From contig DF236979.1 of NCBI GenBank assembly GCA_000708835.1, forward strand, positions 1 to 64,000: DNA of 64,000 bases, written 5' to 3'. A program made the translations under genes and the position numbers. Below are positions 11,415 through 22,119 of this stretch, piece by piece. The notes under the pieces were generated by a model that was given only the letters and a program-made list of their open reading frames with translations, was not told the origin of the DNA and made no database searches. How positions within the stretch are numbered: position 1 is the stretch's first letter; the number at the start of each line of letters is the position of its first letter. Source of the stretch: Klebsormidium nitens. Lineage: Eukaryota; Streptophyta; Klebsormidiophyceae; Klebsormidiales; Klebsormidiaceae.

Positions 11415-11444
11415 ACACGTCAATTCCAATTGGAATTGACGTGT
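11415..11444. promoter_or_regulatory. Perfect 30-bp palindrome with ACGT cores
   Basis: The sequence from 11415 to 11444 equals its own reverse complement, centred on aattccaattggaatt. Each arm carries CACGTCA/TGACGTG, the core recognised by plant bZIP factors (G-box/C-box type). The equivalent place in unit A (about 6585-6600) lacks it and reads gatgacatctagaatgtcag. It lies about 550 bp upstream of paralog 3. Binding is inferred; the palindrome itself is certain. Confidence 0.7.
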
Positions 11445-11712
11445 CAGGCCTCCTCGTGTTTCTGTACTGCTGGATCTTAGAAGTAGAGCCCACATCCTGC
11501 TGTGAGACCGCCCTGATCTCAAGGTGTTGCTTTCAGATGCGAGCTTGTGTGTTTATTCTCACGGCCTACAGTGAACCACTCGACCACAATTACAAAACAC
11601 AAGGCGAGAGAAGGGGTGGTAAGCCTTCTTTCAGTTGCCCCGGCCGCGGAGACTGACAGCCAGCTCCGAGCCCAGCTCTTGATCTATGTATCAATCTTCA
11701 GGTTTCTATTTT

Positions 11713-11945
11713 CCGAAGGACGGCCCACGAAGCTGCGCGGCCGGGCCGCGGTCCGCCCGACCCGGCGGCGGGACCGCCCGCCCCGACCGCCCATATGCCG
11801 CGGGGCGGGCGGGCCGGCCAGGTCGGCCGCGGCCACGTCGCACGTAGTACGCTGTGGAAACCCAAAACCTTCTGGCCGGGGTTTCAGACCTGCGCCCGCG
11901 CGGCATCCGCGCCGCTGGCGGCCTAGCAGGGTGTATTTGCTCTAT
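11713..11945 (+). promoter_or_regulatory. GC-rich box upstream of paralog 3
   Basis: Counterpart of 7140-7335, with the same start (aaggacggcccac) and the same gctgcgcggccgggccgcgg core, then a longer GC-rich stretch. It ends about 50 bp before the start codon. Conservation of position and content suggests a shared core promoter. Confidence 0.5.
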
Positions 11946-11993
11946 TCGCGGCACGAGCTCACAAATGCAAGGTGTAAGACAAGCAGGGAAGAG

Positions 11994-13034
11994 ATGGCGC
12001 CACGGTATCGCTTTGACCTTGCTCTCCATCTCACGCTCGGTGCTGTTGCATGCTTCTGTTTCGGAAGCAGCAAAGCGCAGGCTGCAGGGAATTACAGTGA
12101 CTTGAGCGTCTTGCGCCTTCCTGATCCAAAGCTGGTCAATGACTTTCTGCTTGATAGGTACTCAAACTGGACCAACCCTGTGTTGGGAGGGCAGGAACCG
12201 CAACCCCTCCAGGTCATTAAGTGCCAGTCCCTTCCCTTGGGAGTCACCTTTGACTTTTACCAAGTGCAGGCACCCGGCAAGGCCTGCGAGCTTCCGCCGC
12301 CCCTAGTTAGCTCCATTGAGCACCGCAAGCACATGGTTTCAGCTAAGATCGACTGGCTCATCTATTTTTATGTCTACTTGAGCCTAGAATGGGGACTTAC
12401 CTTTGCCGCCTTCTTGTCGTTAGTGGTGTTGTTCCCCGTGGTGTTCCTGATTGTCTCGTTAGGCCACATTCTGGCAGGCAAAGGAAGCAAGCCTGTTACC
12501 AAGGAGGCCTTTAGGCCGTACGCTTGGCTCTTCATTGCTGCTCTATTTGCATTGGGAGTGGCAATTGCGTCCCTGACAGGAAGCGCGGCGCACTGCCTTT
12601 GGCCCAAAACATGGATTGAGTACAAAGGCCCGGTCAACCTCCCTGACCCAAACCAAGGGTTAAACCAGTACCTCGCGTCCAAGCTAGGCGAAGACAGTGT
12701 AGATTTGCAGCTGTGCACGACAGATAATCTAGCGTTTTACATTGGTTTTCAGGCCAGCTGTGCACGTGTTGGGGAGCCTTATGGAGAGCTCAAGCCAGAT
12801 CTACAGAAGGCTGAGCACGATGCTCACCCATGCTCAGAGGACAACAAGAAACTGCTCTTTCTCTGTCTGGTTCTCGGGGCTATCGGGACCGGTTCTATGT
12901 TACTCTTTGCCGCAGAGAAGGGGTTTTGTATAGTGATGAAGAATTCGAAGATACGAAGCTTCAACTTCAATCTCAATAAGCCCCGGGTCACACCGGTGTC
13001 TTCTTCCAGGGAGGACGAAGCTGACGAGATTTAA
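11994..13034 (+). CDS. Unknown-family membrane protein, paralog 3 (346 aa)
   Basis: Single-exon gene, nearly collinear with paralog 2. The reading frame is open upstream to 11547, but I start at 11994 because MAPRYRFDLAL matches the paralog 2 start and gives the signal peptide (ending near KAQA). The open upstream frame comes from the GC-rich 5' leader. The architecture matches paralog 2: ectodomain 1 with LPDPKLVNDFLL, a hydrophobic segment, a polar loop, a second hydrophobic segment, ectodomain 2 with C-L-W-P, LPDPNQGLNQYL, LQLCTTDNLAFY and EPYGEL, a third hydrophobic segment and the tail PRVTPVSS...REDEADEI. The conserved Cys residues of the other copies are retained. Substitutions relative to paralog 2 are mostly in the membrane segments and loops, which suggests a functional, selected gene. 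Function is unknown. Confidence 0.85.
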   Translation: MAPRYRFDLALHLTLGAVACFCFGSSKAQAAGNYSDLSVLRLPDPKLVNDFLLDRYSNWTNPVLGGQEPQPLQVIKCQSLPLGVTFDFYQVQAPGKACELPPPLVSSIEHRKHMVSAKIDWLIYFYVYLSLEWGLTFAAFLSLVVLFPVVFLIVSLGHILAGKGSKPVTKEAFRPYAWLFIAALFALGVAIASLTGSAAHCLWPKTWIEYKGPVNLPDPNQGLNQYLASKLGEDSVDLQLCTTDNLAFYIGFQASCARVGEPYGELKPDLQKAEHDAHPCSEDNKKLLFLCLVLGAIGTGSMLLFAAEKGFCIVMKNSKIRSFNFNLNKPRVTPVSSSREDEADEI

Positions 13035-15395
13035 GGCAGTGCCAAAGCGTAGGGCGGTGTGGCACGGACAATCAAAGGTGGGCTCTTGGAGAAAGCCTAG
13101 ATGCAGTCTAGAAGGTCAGGATGTTTTCAAAATGTCATGTGAGTAGAATCCAACAGGCAAGTACGTCAAGTCGAAACAGCTTTGATAGATTCTTATAGCA
13201 AAATAAGTCTGCGTCTATCTCTCTAATCAGGGTGAGTTTCGACCGCGCTTCGACTAGAGTCCTTCCTTTGAAGGACTTCTGCTTAGATATAGTTTTGACC
13301 TCTCTCCGTATTGCTTCTCACGGCAGGATAACATTGATTACTCCTTATGCGTGCACTGAAAGTTCTAGCTGCCAGTGGATACATAAGCGGAATCTGCCTG
13401 ATATCCATTTCCATGTGCCGCCTTAGGGTCCTGGTCATGTCCTGAATGCGAAGCCTCTTGTTAGTCCTTTGAGTTGATAGATTGGCCTCGTTTTCGGATG
13501 TGGGACAGTCCTTCGTATTCGGTACCAATAGAGTGAGCGAGCCCTCCTGGTGACGACTCCCTTCATAGGCGTCTTGGCACACATCAGGTAGGGGCACCCT
13601 TTGGGGTTTACAAATTTTGCTGCACCCTGCCCCCGCGCGCCATGTTTCGGCCATATGCCTTAGCTTCCTCGCCGGCAAGACTGCCCGTTTAGCGTGAAAC
13701 ATGCATATGGCACCATTCTGCATGTGCACAGTGGCCCTATCACTCAATGCATCGTGGACGGATACCTGGCCAACAGCTTGTGGTATGACGTACTTCCACG
13801 CCTTCCGTGGTCCACTTCAAGTGATAGACCTGCTTGTAAGTGCTTCCTATTAGTCCTAGAAAGAGGTCGACCAATCAAAACGTCAAAAAAATAAAATTGA
13901 AATCTACTTTACATTTCCTCGAGATTCGGACGTTCCATGTTTCCTGGTCTCTGGGCTGATGCGTCCAAGAGCAGATGCACAACGAAGTGATCCCCCATTA
14001 CGTGTTCTTGAGTATTTGCTGCATAATTGGTCTGTGTCGTGGATCCCGCCACCACGCGTCATGCGAGAGCGCGTTTTTTCTGCTGCATAGATGCTTGAAA
14101 GATGCCGCCTGAACTGCGCTCGCTTCCAAGGGCACCTTTTGGTCGGCGGCTCCATCACATGGTTGTTCAATCAATGTGAGCGGCCGCCTAGACGCCGGAG
14201 CGGATTCCGACCCCTGTAATTAACCGCATGTAAGAGTCGAGCTGCCACACCGAATGGTCAAATGGGCGCTGACTCGGAACTTGATATTCTTTGGCCACGT
14301 TGAGATCACCATGAACCGTACTTGAAATACAGAAGGGCCCTTAGATCTCTGAGGAGAGCCTCAAATCGGGTTCGGATCATGATAACGAGCCCTGGCGGCG
14401 CGGCTGCATGCCTCGCTCTCTCACTCAGGCACTTGATTTAAAGATTAATCTGCATTATTACGCCGGCGTTTGAGTAACAAAGCACGCTATGATACATCAG
14501 GCTCTGTTTGCAACCTTGCCTAGATTGCTTCTGATCAGTGCTGCTGATTGACGTCCGGATGGCCAAACGAAGGTGTGAGGGTGATTGATGAGCTGCGTCG
14601 CCCTCGCGCCGCGCAATACTGGAGTGGCGAGATGAGTGAGTACACTCCAAAAGGAGGCGAATCAAATACTTCCGGAGCCCCCTGTGTCCCACCAGTGCGA
14701 ATCGCTGAATCACCTTACCTTTATTAGAGATCCGCGCTGCTCGCTCCGCGCCCATGAAGTCCCTGAACCAGCAGGGAGCCAGCACATCCCGACTTGCTTG
14801 TGCTGCAGATGTCATCTGCACTGAGTGCCGTCTCGCTCTCTGAGGATCCTGTGAGGGTCGGACGGCCCTGCCGCCGCTACCGACGTCGGACGTCATTTAC
14901 AGGGCCAACCGATCGGATCGACGGCCGTGACGGTGTCACCAGCAAGGCGGCCGCGCGGCTAGCTGGCTTTACCGCGCCCGGGCGGCCGCCGGGAAATGCT
15001 TCGCGGGGTTTGCGATTTCTGGGCCGGGTTCGAAACATTTAGACCGTCCGATGTTCGAAATGGAAAACATCCACCGTCCAATAGGGGTTTGATTCTCTAG
15101 GTCACGTACCCCCTGGTCATCAGTGATTGCGCGGCGGTGGCGTAGGCGGCAGGCCCGACTTACGAAGTTACGTCTGCATTGCTGCTTCGTAGTCACCGAT
15201 TCCATTACAGGAGACGAGCCTCACTTGAGAGGCCTAGGGTTGCAAGCCGCAGCTGGAGAAGTCTGGAGAAGTGATGCGCCCTTCCTGTTCAGCTGACAGC
15301 GTCGCCGCGGTGAATGCGGGCGGCGACAACTAGCAGTTGTATAACGACAAGTTTTGAAGTTCCCTGAGAAGGAGAATTTGAACATTGACGCAATC
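13035..15395. other. Intergenic between paralog 3 and the first prohibitin gene
   Basis: The first 1.1 kb is the decayed 3' flank shared with unit A. From 14.1 kb onward it is single-copy. A GC-rich stretch at about 14850-15010 with gcggccgc sites lies 400-500 bp upstream of the next start codon and may be promoter-associated. No gene or RNA gene was recognised. Confidence 0.5.
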
Positions 15396-18186
15396 ATGGC
15401 GCTTGCGAGTTGTAGCCTGCATTTGGCCCCTGTTTCATTCCAAGGAAGTCCTTACCTGTCCAACCAGCACCTCAAATTAGGACAATATTGCAATGTGCAA
15501 TCTTATGGGCACAGTGCAGTCACTCGGATCAACAGAAGCAGTACGCTCGCCCAAAGTGCCAGCCAAATATCTCCCACCAGCAGGACAGGCCCCATGAGAA
15601 CAATAGCTGGTCATAGGAAGAGGTCTAACTCTTACTCTTCAACTGCACCACCTTGGAAGCCACGCTTGTTCAACTGTAGTGGATCACAAACTCATCTAAG
15701 AAGCAGAGAAGAAAATATGCTACAGAGTTCCTTGACACCAGGCAGAGGCTACCCCAGCTATGTTGCCTTGAGCAGTGGCCTTGCCAGTCATGCAGGCTGG
15801 AAAAGCTTTGGAGTGTACAGCGCACCAGGCCGCCGTGTGTCCCAGCGACCCTCTAGAAAGTGCCGGCAGAAGAACGTGATTGTAATGGATCTTTTCGATG
15901 ACATAGCGGACTTCTTGGCTGACGGTGTCCGTCGGACGGCCGTCATTATTGGAGCTGCAGTCCTTGTGCTTGCTCTGGGCTCATTCTCTTTCGTCCCTTC
16001 TGGTGAGTGCTGTTGCTCAAGCTTTCATCCTGCTGTCTAGCAAGCCACTGACAACGACTGATATGACGAATAAGCATCTTCTTTGATGACGAATGTCTCC
16101 TTTCAAGCAAGGAGGAATGTGCCACTTGTGACGAAAATTGAATTTTGTCAACTTCAGAGTCTGTCAGGAATGAGTCTTTGCAGCTGCCACTAATTGATCA
16201 GTACACTCGACCTCCTCTGCTTCTCTATTGTTGACGATAATGACTCTGTTTACTTTCGAAATCGCTCAACGTGTACAAACAAATGTGAGTTGGCATGGAC
16301 TTGCCTTTGTCTCTGACTCTTGATAATTAAACTATGTATTTGAATCCACAGGATCCGTTGGCATTCGAACAACTTTCGGACAGGTCGAGCGCCAGGCGCT
16401 TCTGCCGGGCCTGCATTTCAACTACCCGCTCGTGAGCGACATCCGGACCCAAACAACCAAGACGCAGCTCATCGTGGCTGACGAGAGTGACGTCCCCACC
16501 AAAGAAGGCCTGGTGGTCGAGCTGGACGTGTCCATCCTGCACTCGCTGCAACCGGGCAGCGCCGCCGATCTGTACATCACGGTAAGCCAGATCAGAGGAA
16601 GGACTGGAATTAGAAAGGCAGTCAGCAAGTCAATTCGAGTAGCTTCAAATATTGAAGGAAATGGAAACATGCAGTAGGACGTTCAACTTCTTGTTGGTGT
16701 TGGGATATCATATGAAAGCGAGCAGCCGTTCAGCAGGGACTGCCAAACCGTTGGTGTCTCGTCTAAGAAGATTTAGCCATATGGAATCATGAAGTTAACG
16801 AGGCCATTGTTAACCAAGTCTTTGGTCAGACCTTTTCCGGACCTTGATTCAAAACCTCGCGTGTCGTCGAAGTTTGGATAGACAAAATAAGTGCAGCGCG
16901 TTCACTAACAGGTAAGGCGGGCGTTGCATCAGGTGGCGAAGAAGCAGAAGATAAGAGCGTGGCAGAGTCCAAGCAGATCTTGAGTCTCATACCGCACAGA
17001 AGCGCTCGACTTCGAGGAGCGCTTTCCCGCACTGACCAGAGCTACGGGTCACGACGTATCTATCCCGAGAGTTGGAGCCCAAAAGAGTCTTATGATCGTT
17101 TACGAAGGTAATCATCTTTCGACACAATCGAAAACGATGCTTCTCTCCAGGTTGGCCCCGACTACGTGAACAAGATCATCCTGCCCGAATTGCATTCCGC
17201 GGTGGCCAACATTACGTCCGAGTACAGCGCGCGCGCCTTGTACACGGACGCGCGTGCGCAGCTGACGCGCGAGCTGACGTCATACCTTCAGCAGAAGCTG
17301 ACGCACAAGGGAATAGTCATCGAGGATGTGCTCCTGCGGGCCATCAAGCTGCCGGAACAGCTCACGAACGCAATCCAGGACAAGCTGCGGACCGAGCAGG
17401 TATGTGACCGATGTGATCCTGATGAAGTCTTTGGTTACTTGAACCGCTTGTTGCAAAATTTTTGCGACGGCCAGCTTTAAGGACGGCCGCCGCCAGCTTC
17501 TTCCTACGAGGTTGTCGATGGGCGCCTTTGAAGTTTCCAACAATTGCAGCGGCCGAACCTGCCTCCGGATTTCTGAAAAGGTTTATTACAATCAAGGACG
17601 TCGGTCAGGGGTATAAAGCGACTCGCCGCCATTTTGAAAATTGTTTGACTTCTCTTTTACCGATCGTAGAAACATGCAACTTCGCGACGGGGAAAGGAGT
17701 ATCAGGAGCAATTTGATTGGAGAAAGAGGCTGCAGCCTTTCAACCGGATGAGACGGCTGGATCCCTTTTCAAGCGGATGAAACGGCTGAATCCCTCTACA
17801 AAGGTTTGACTTTGATCGCTCTTGCGGCTCGATTGTCGACATTGATCCCAAGACTTCCTTCGAAGTGTGCGTTCAATCCCCCATCTGCTTTGACAAGGGG
17901 TCTGTCGTGGCGTGTTTCTCAGGAAGCCCAACGGATGGAGTTTGTCCTCCTGAAGGAGCAACAGGAAGCGCAACGGAAGAGGATCGAAGCGGAGGGCATA
18001 GCTACGTTCCAAAAGATTGTTTCTGAGGGCATCAGCCCCCAATTGCTGCAATGGAAAGGAATTGAGGCCACCCAGGAGTTAGCAAAGTCGCCAAACTCCA
18101 AGATCGTTGTGATAGGGAATGCCAAAGACGGCTTGCCAATCATTCTCGGGGGTGAAGCTGAGATAGTCAAAGCAAAAAGCAGGTGA
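15396..18186 (+). CDS. Bacterial-type prohibitin/SPFH-domain protein, copy 1 (about 449 aa)
   Basis: Four exons: 15396-16002, 16352-16581, 17151-17399 and 17923-18186, all joined in frame across GT-AG introns. Exon 1 encodes a long Ser/Arg-rich, targeting-like N terminus (MALASCSLHLAP...) and then one membrane anchor (AVIIGAAVLVLALGSFSFV). Exon 2 starts the SPFH/Band 7 domain (SVGIRTTFGQVERQ, TTKTQLIVADESDVPTKEG). Exon 3 holds GPDYVNKIILPELHSAV and the helical TRELTSYLQQKL. Exon 4 holds the coiled EAQRMEFVLLKEQQEAQRKR and the C-terminal motif GISPQLLQWKGIEATQEL...IVVIGNAKDGLPIILGG. That C-terminal motif is typical of bacterial prohibitin-family proteins rather than mitochondrial PHB1/PHB2. 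SPFH proteins form ring-like membrane scaffolds and often modulate membrane proteases. Plastid or mitochondrial location is inferred. Its tandem partner starts 870 bp downstream. Confidence 0.85.
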
Positions 18187-18648
18187 TCTAGACCTTGCGT
18201 CTGCCTGGAAACTTTATACTCGTTGACCTTGATCCTCGAGCATATGATCGTGATCATCCAGCATGTCCCTGAATAGCTCCATGCGTCCTGTTCATTGAGT
18301 GCCACGTATACGTATACGTTTACGTATAGGTATACCTGCTTGGGTATTCCGCTCGACCATGACGAGTCAGCCCCCAAATAGCGGTGATAGCACCAGTCAA
18401 ACAGTCAATGTGGGATCGGCGTCGACTGCTCCCTGTTGTCAGCTTTCCGCTGTCAGCTATTGTCCACCATGGAGATTGCATCCCGGCCTTTGTCTTCACC
18501 ATTCTCAAGATAAAACGATCTCATATGCCAGTTTGCTTCCGTGATTGACAAAGGACGTTACAATCCACGGAAGGACTGCGTGTGAAGCTTCCAAGCATGA
18601 ATATTGGATCAAATTTGAATTCAGCCATTTTCGTCTTGGCTGCGAATG

Positions 18649-18825
18649 AGCGGCCGCCACACCGCCCGGCGGCCGGGCCCGGCCGGTGCGCTCCGTACGC
18701 GCGCTGCGCGCGGAGGCCGCTTGCGCCCCGGGCCGCCGCGCTACCTCCGCCCGGTCAAGCCTGAGGAGTCACGTTCGTTTTCAATCGTTGCCCGGTCCGC
18801 GCGGCCGCGTCGGCCGGAGGTTTGT
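18649..18825 (+). promoter_or_regulatory. GC-rich box upstream of prohibitin copy 2
   Basis: A strongly GC-rich stretch with repeated gcggccg and ggccgg motifs, about 230-410 bp before the start at 19059. Similar boxes lie upstream of most genes in this window. The promoter role is inferred from position only. Confidence 0.35.
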
Positions 18826-19058
18826 CACCAACCGTCGGTGCCTTGCCCTTGATCTGATCACCGTATCTTTGAATTGCGACGGAGGATACGCGACCGTCCT
18901 TATCGAACTTCGCGTCTTCTTCATGAGCAGTGGCTCAGAAATTACGCACGGGATGCAGCAGCTGTGGAGGGCAAGTATTGGTGATCCAGTTCGAGGCTCA
19001 ATCTGCAGTTGTTCGCTGCATAGAGCAGCCAAACTATCAACAGCGGATGCGATCGACC

Positions 19059-21522
19059 ATGGCGCTTGCAGCTTGCAACCTGCCTTCGGCCTTTGCGTTC
19101 CACAATAGAGTCGCCGCACCTTACAGCTTCCAGCAGAATGGTACATTTGGATGCGTGCAGTCATGTCTGTCGCAGTATGCAAACAAGGGAGCTCTCGGGC
19201 ACTCTTCAACGGCCATCCATTTTGTGTGTAAAGCGCACAAATCCTCAACCAGAGTTGCTCAGAGGAGTGTTAGAGTCATCCCACAGAGCTGCCTTGCCTT
19301 GTCCTCCAAAGCAGCCTCGGAAAAGAAACAGCTTGCTAAGGAGGTACCAAGAAAGCAGAGTGTGCTCCAAAGCTCCTTCCTGTGCAAGCAAAGCTCGAGC
19401 TATGTTGCATTGAGCAGCAGTGTCCTTGTCAGTCATGCTGCCTGGGCAATCTTTGGACTGTACCCCGCCTCAGATTCAACTCTTTCTCACCAGACAACCA
19501 GGAAATGCCGGACGCCTGTGATACTTGCCGGGAGAGGCCCTGCACGGGGCACGGCGTGGACGTTCATAGGCATTTTCACTGGAGTCTTTGTGGCTGCTTT
19601 GCTTGCTCTAACTTCGTTCGTCATCGTTCCATCAGGTCAGTGTCTTTGATTTTTCCTGTGCAACTATACCCCGATACAAATTCTTGGTTTGGTGGGTGAA
19701 CGTGCTTCAGATCCTCTTGGCATGACACAAGCTGAATGAAGTATCTTCGTCTGTGAGCTAAGTTTGCGGCACTCCCAAACTGGCTTCTTGTGGAGATAAG
19801 TAGTTTCGCTTTCTCCCCGGTGAAATCACACAAAGTTTCTGCTTTGACTCGGTGAGCTAATAGAGTCTGTTTCTCAGCAAGCTGGAAGTTTCTGTCTTGC
19901 ATGTTGCCACTCACGTAAGGTGGCAAGCCGTTATGACCAACCACACCAGATTTCCAGATTCTCCTCAGCTTGATTTGACAAAAGTAGACGTAATCTGACC
20001 TGACTTTAACAGAATCCTCGTCTTCAAACTTTCAATATTCGCACTGTCTGCTTCACAGGATCCGTTGGCGTTCGGACGACGTTCAGTCAAGTCGAACGCC
20101 AGGTGCTTCAGCCTGGCGTATATTTCATCAATCCGCTCGTCAGTTCAATTCAGAATTTTACAACCAAGACCCAGCTCATTGTGGCTGACGAGAGTGACGT
20201 CCCCACCAAAGAGGGCCTTGTGGTCGAGCTAGACGTCTCCATACTGCACTCTCTAGAGCCAGCCAAAGCAGCGGACCTGTACGTAACGGTAGGCCAGCGT
20301 TCTAAGATTCTTACTTGCTGTTTACCCCTTTAGTTGAGCAAACAAGCTTCTGACTGGACGGAATGTTTTTAGATGGAGAAGTCAAAACGAATCCTTAGCA
20401 GTGTGCGGGCATTGGAATGTCAGCACGTTTTCATAATCATAAGTGAAGTCCATACCTAGAATTGAAATCAGCAGGTTGTTTTAGAACGATTCAAAAGACC
20501 ACCTGTCAAGCCTTGAACGAGTCGGCAAATCCACGTCACTTACTGCGCCTCAATCGTTTCAAGGCGTTGAAATTTACTTTACAGGATTGCGTTAAAGAGC
20601 GAGCTTCGCCTCTCTTCAGTGATCTGTACTTGAGTTTCACCGGCACAGAGGGTTAGGATGGCGATCAGTAGTCTAAAAAGAGCATCGAGCACAATCAGGT
20701 CTCCCCACATCCGCATAAATTCAAGCCCCGCTTGATCGAACACAATTGAAGGCTGCTTACACATTTATTTTTAGGTGGGCCCCGACTACGTGAACAAGAT
20801 CATCCTGCCGGAACTGCACTCTGCGGTAGCCAACATCACGTCCGAGTACAGCGCGCGCGCGCTGTACACGGACGCGCGCGCGCAGCTGACGCGCGAGCTG
20901 ACGTCGTACCTTCAGCACAAGCTGAGCCACAAGGGGATCGTCATCGAGGACGTCCTCCTGCGGGCCATCAAACTGCCGGAACAGCTCACGAACGCGATCC
21001 AGGACAAGCTTCGGACGGAACAGGTGCGTGACGTCAGCATGCAAAACGCGTGTTCTGCACTTCCAGATGGAAAACGCATTTCGCTGCACTCTGAAGCTTG
21101 CAAGTACTAAAGGTTGAAGCTCAACCTACCGCCGGGTTTGCATCCTCTCTGACTCTTCATGAATTTGAGAGAAATTGGATTCTTTCCTGACCTTCGTCAT
21201 GACGCTTCACTCCGCTTGGAAGGCGGAAGACTGAGCGCTCGTTCATAATTGATGGTCTTTCCGGGTTCAGGAAGCCCAAAGGATGGAGTTCGTTCTGCTG
21301 AAGGAACAACAGGAAGCGGAACGGAAGATGATCGAAGCGAAAGGTATTGCCACCTTTCAAAAGATTGTGTCCCAGGGCATCAGTCCCCAGTTGCTGCAGT
21401 GGAAAGGGATTGAAGCCACGCAGGAGTTAGCCAAGTCGCAGAACTCGAAGATTGTTCTCATTGGGAACGCGGCCAATGGCTTACCCATCATTTTGGGAGG
21501 GGCAGATAACAAGAAACGCTAG
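19059..21522 (+). CDS. Bacterial-type prohibitin/SPFH-domain protein, copy 2 (about 435 aa)
   Basis: Tandem partner of the 15396 gene with the same structure: exons 19059-19635, 20059-20288, 20775-21023 and 21271-21522. Exons 2 and 3 have exactly the same lengths as in copy 1 (230 and 249 nt) and the intron phases match. The start at 19059 (ccATGG context, MALAACNLP) matches copy 1; an ATG 12 nt upstream is possible. The N terminus is targeting-like, followed by a membrane anchor (FIGIFTGVFVAALLALTSFV). The SPFH domain reads SVGVRTTFSQVERQ...DESDVPTKEG...GPDYVNKIILPELHSA, then EAQRMEFVLLKEQQEAERKM and GISPQLLQWKGIEATQEL...GLPIILGG. The two proteins differ mainly in the N terminus, in the FINPLVSSIQNF segment and in the last residues (KKR here). 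Co-assembly of the two into hetero-oligomers is plausible but unproven. Confidence 0.85.
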
Positions 21523-21996
21523 CGTGGTATAGGTTCAAGCTAACAATCTGAAAACTGTATATAAGGCGTACGGTTATCTGTGGAATCGATTTGGTCCGAG
21601 TCATCATGGGCGGTGACTCGGTCACAACTCTTCCCTTGATGATAGCTTCCGATATTTAACCTCAGCCCAAGCAGACCTCCAAAGTTGAATACCTGGAGAA
21701 TGTTTTCCGGACTTTGTTATGATCAGCTTTTTGGGAAAGTCGTACTTCGAGGTTTTCTGACCTTCCAAGAAAATTATGCGTTGATGGGATTGAATGCAAA
21801 TAATCCTCATGGATACGGCCGCCGGCTCCTACCGAGTTTCACATTTGTTACAGACGTTACACCGCAGTGATAATGCTCGCTTTGATCATGCATTGTAGAT
21901 TTGTCCATGTCGTATTCATCCGTGTTACGTCATGAGGAGCTAGAGTGTCACGAAAAGCGTGCATATACTATTGAACACGAGTCTGGAAATGAGACG

Positions 21997-22119
21997 CTGC
22001 TCGATCATCTTCGAGGGAATCCCCGGGCGGTTCGCAATCGATATTTTGCAGTATTGGGAGCATGACAGTAACATATGGATTGCGAGCGCCCAGGGATTCC
22101 TTCGAAGATTATCGAGCAG
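21997..22119. ncRNA. Long imperfect hairpin (MITE or miRNA-precursor-like)
   Basis: The arm at 21997-22038 pairs with the arm at 22079-22119 with about four mismatches and one gap, leaving a 40-nt loop. Weaker complementarity continues outward to about 21975 and 22140. No coding frame is involved. It lies between two convergent genes, about 475 bp after the prohibitin stop. It could be a foldback transposon remnant, a microRNA-type precursor or a transcription-end structure; the sequence alone cannot decide. Confidence 0.45.

Larger units (their letters stand above)
9728..14110 (+). repeat. Segmental duplication, unit B (contains paralog 3)
   Basis: Second copy of unit A, directly downstream and in the same orientation, carrying the paralog at 11994-13034. 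Matching blocks are listed under unit A. The 9728-11712 part holds no gene I can support; it differs from unit A in several indels, including the palindrome at 11415-11444 that unit A lacks. Confidence 0.8.

Noticed and set aside
11547-11993. In-frame upstream extension of paralog 3 (adding about 149 residues).
   Set aside because: The GC-rich leader is simply free of stops. Homology with paralog 2 begins at the MAPRYRF start (11994), which also begins a clean signal peptide.
18296-18335. Repetitive tacgta tract considered as a regulatory palindrome.
   Set aside because: Simple low-complexity sequence after the prohibitin stop with no flanking structure.
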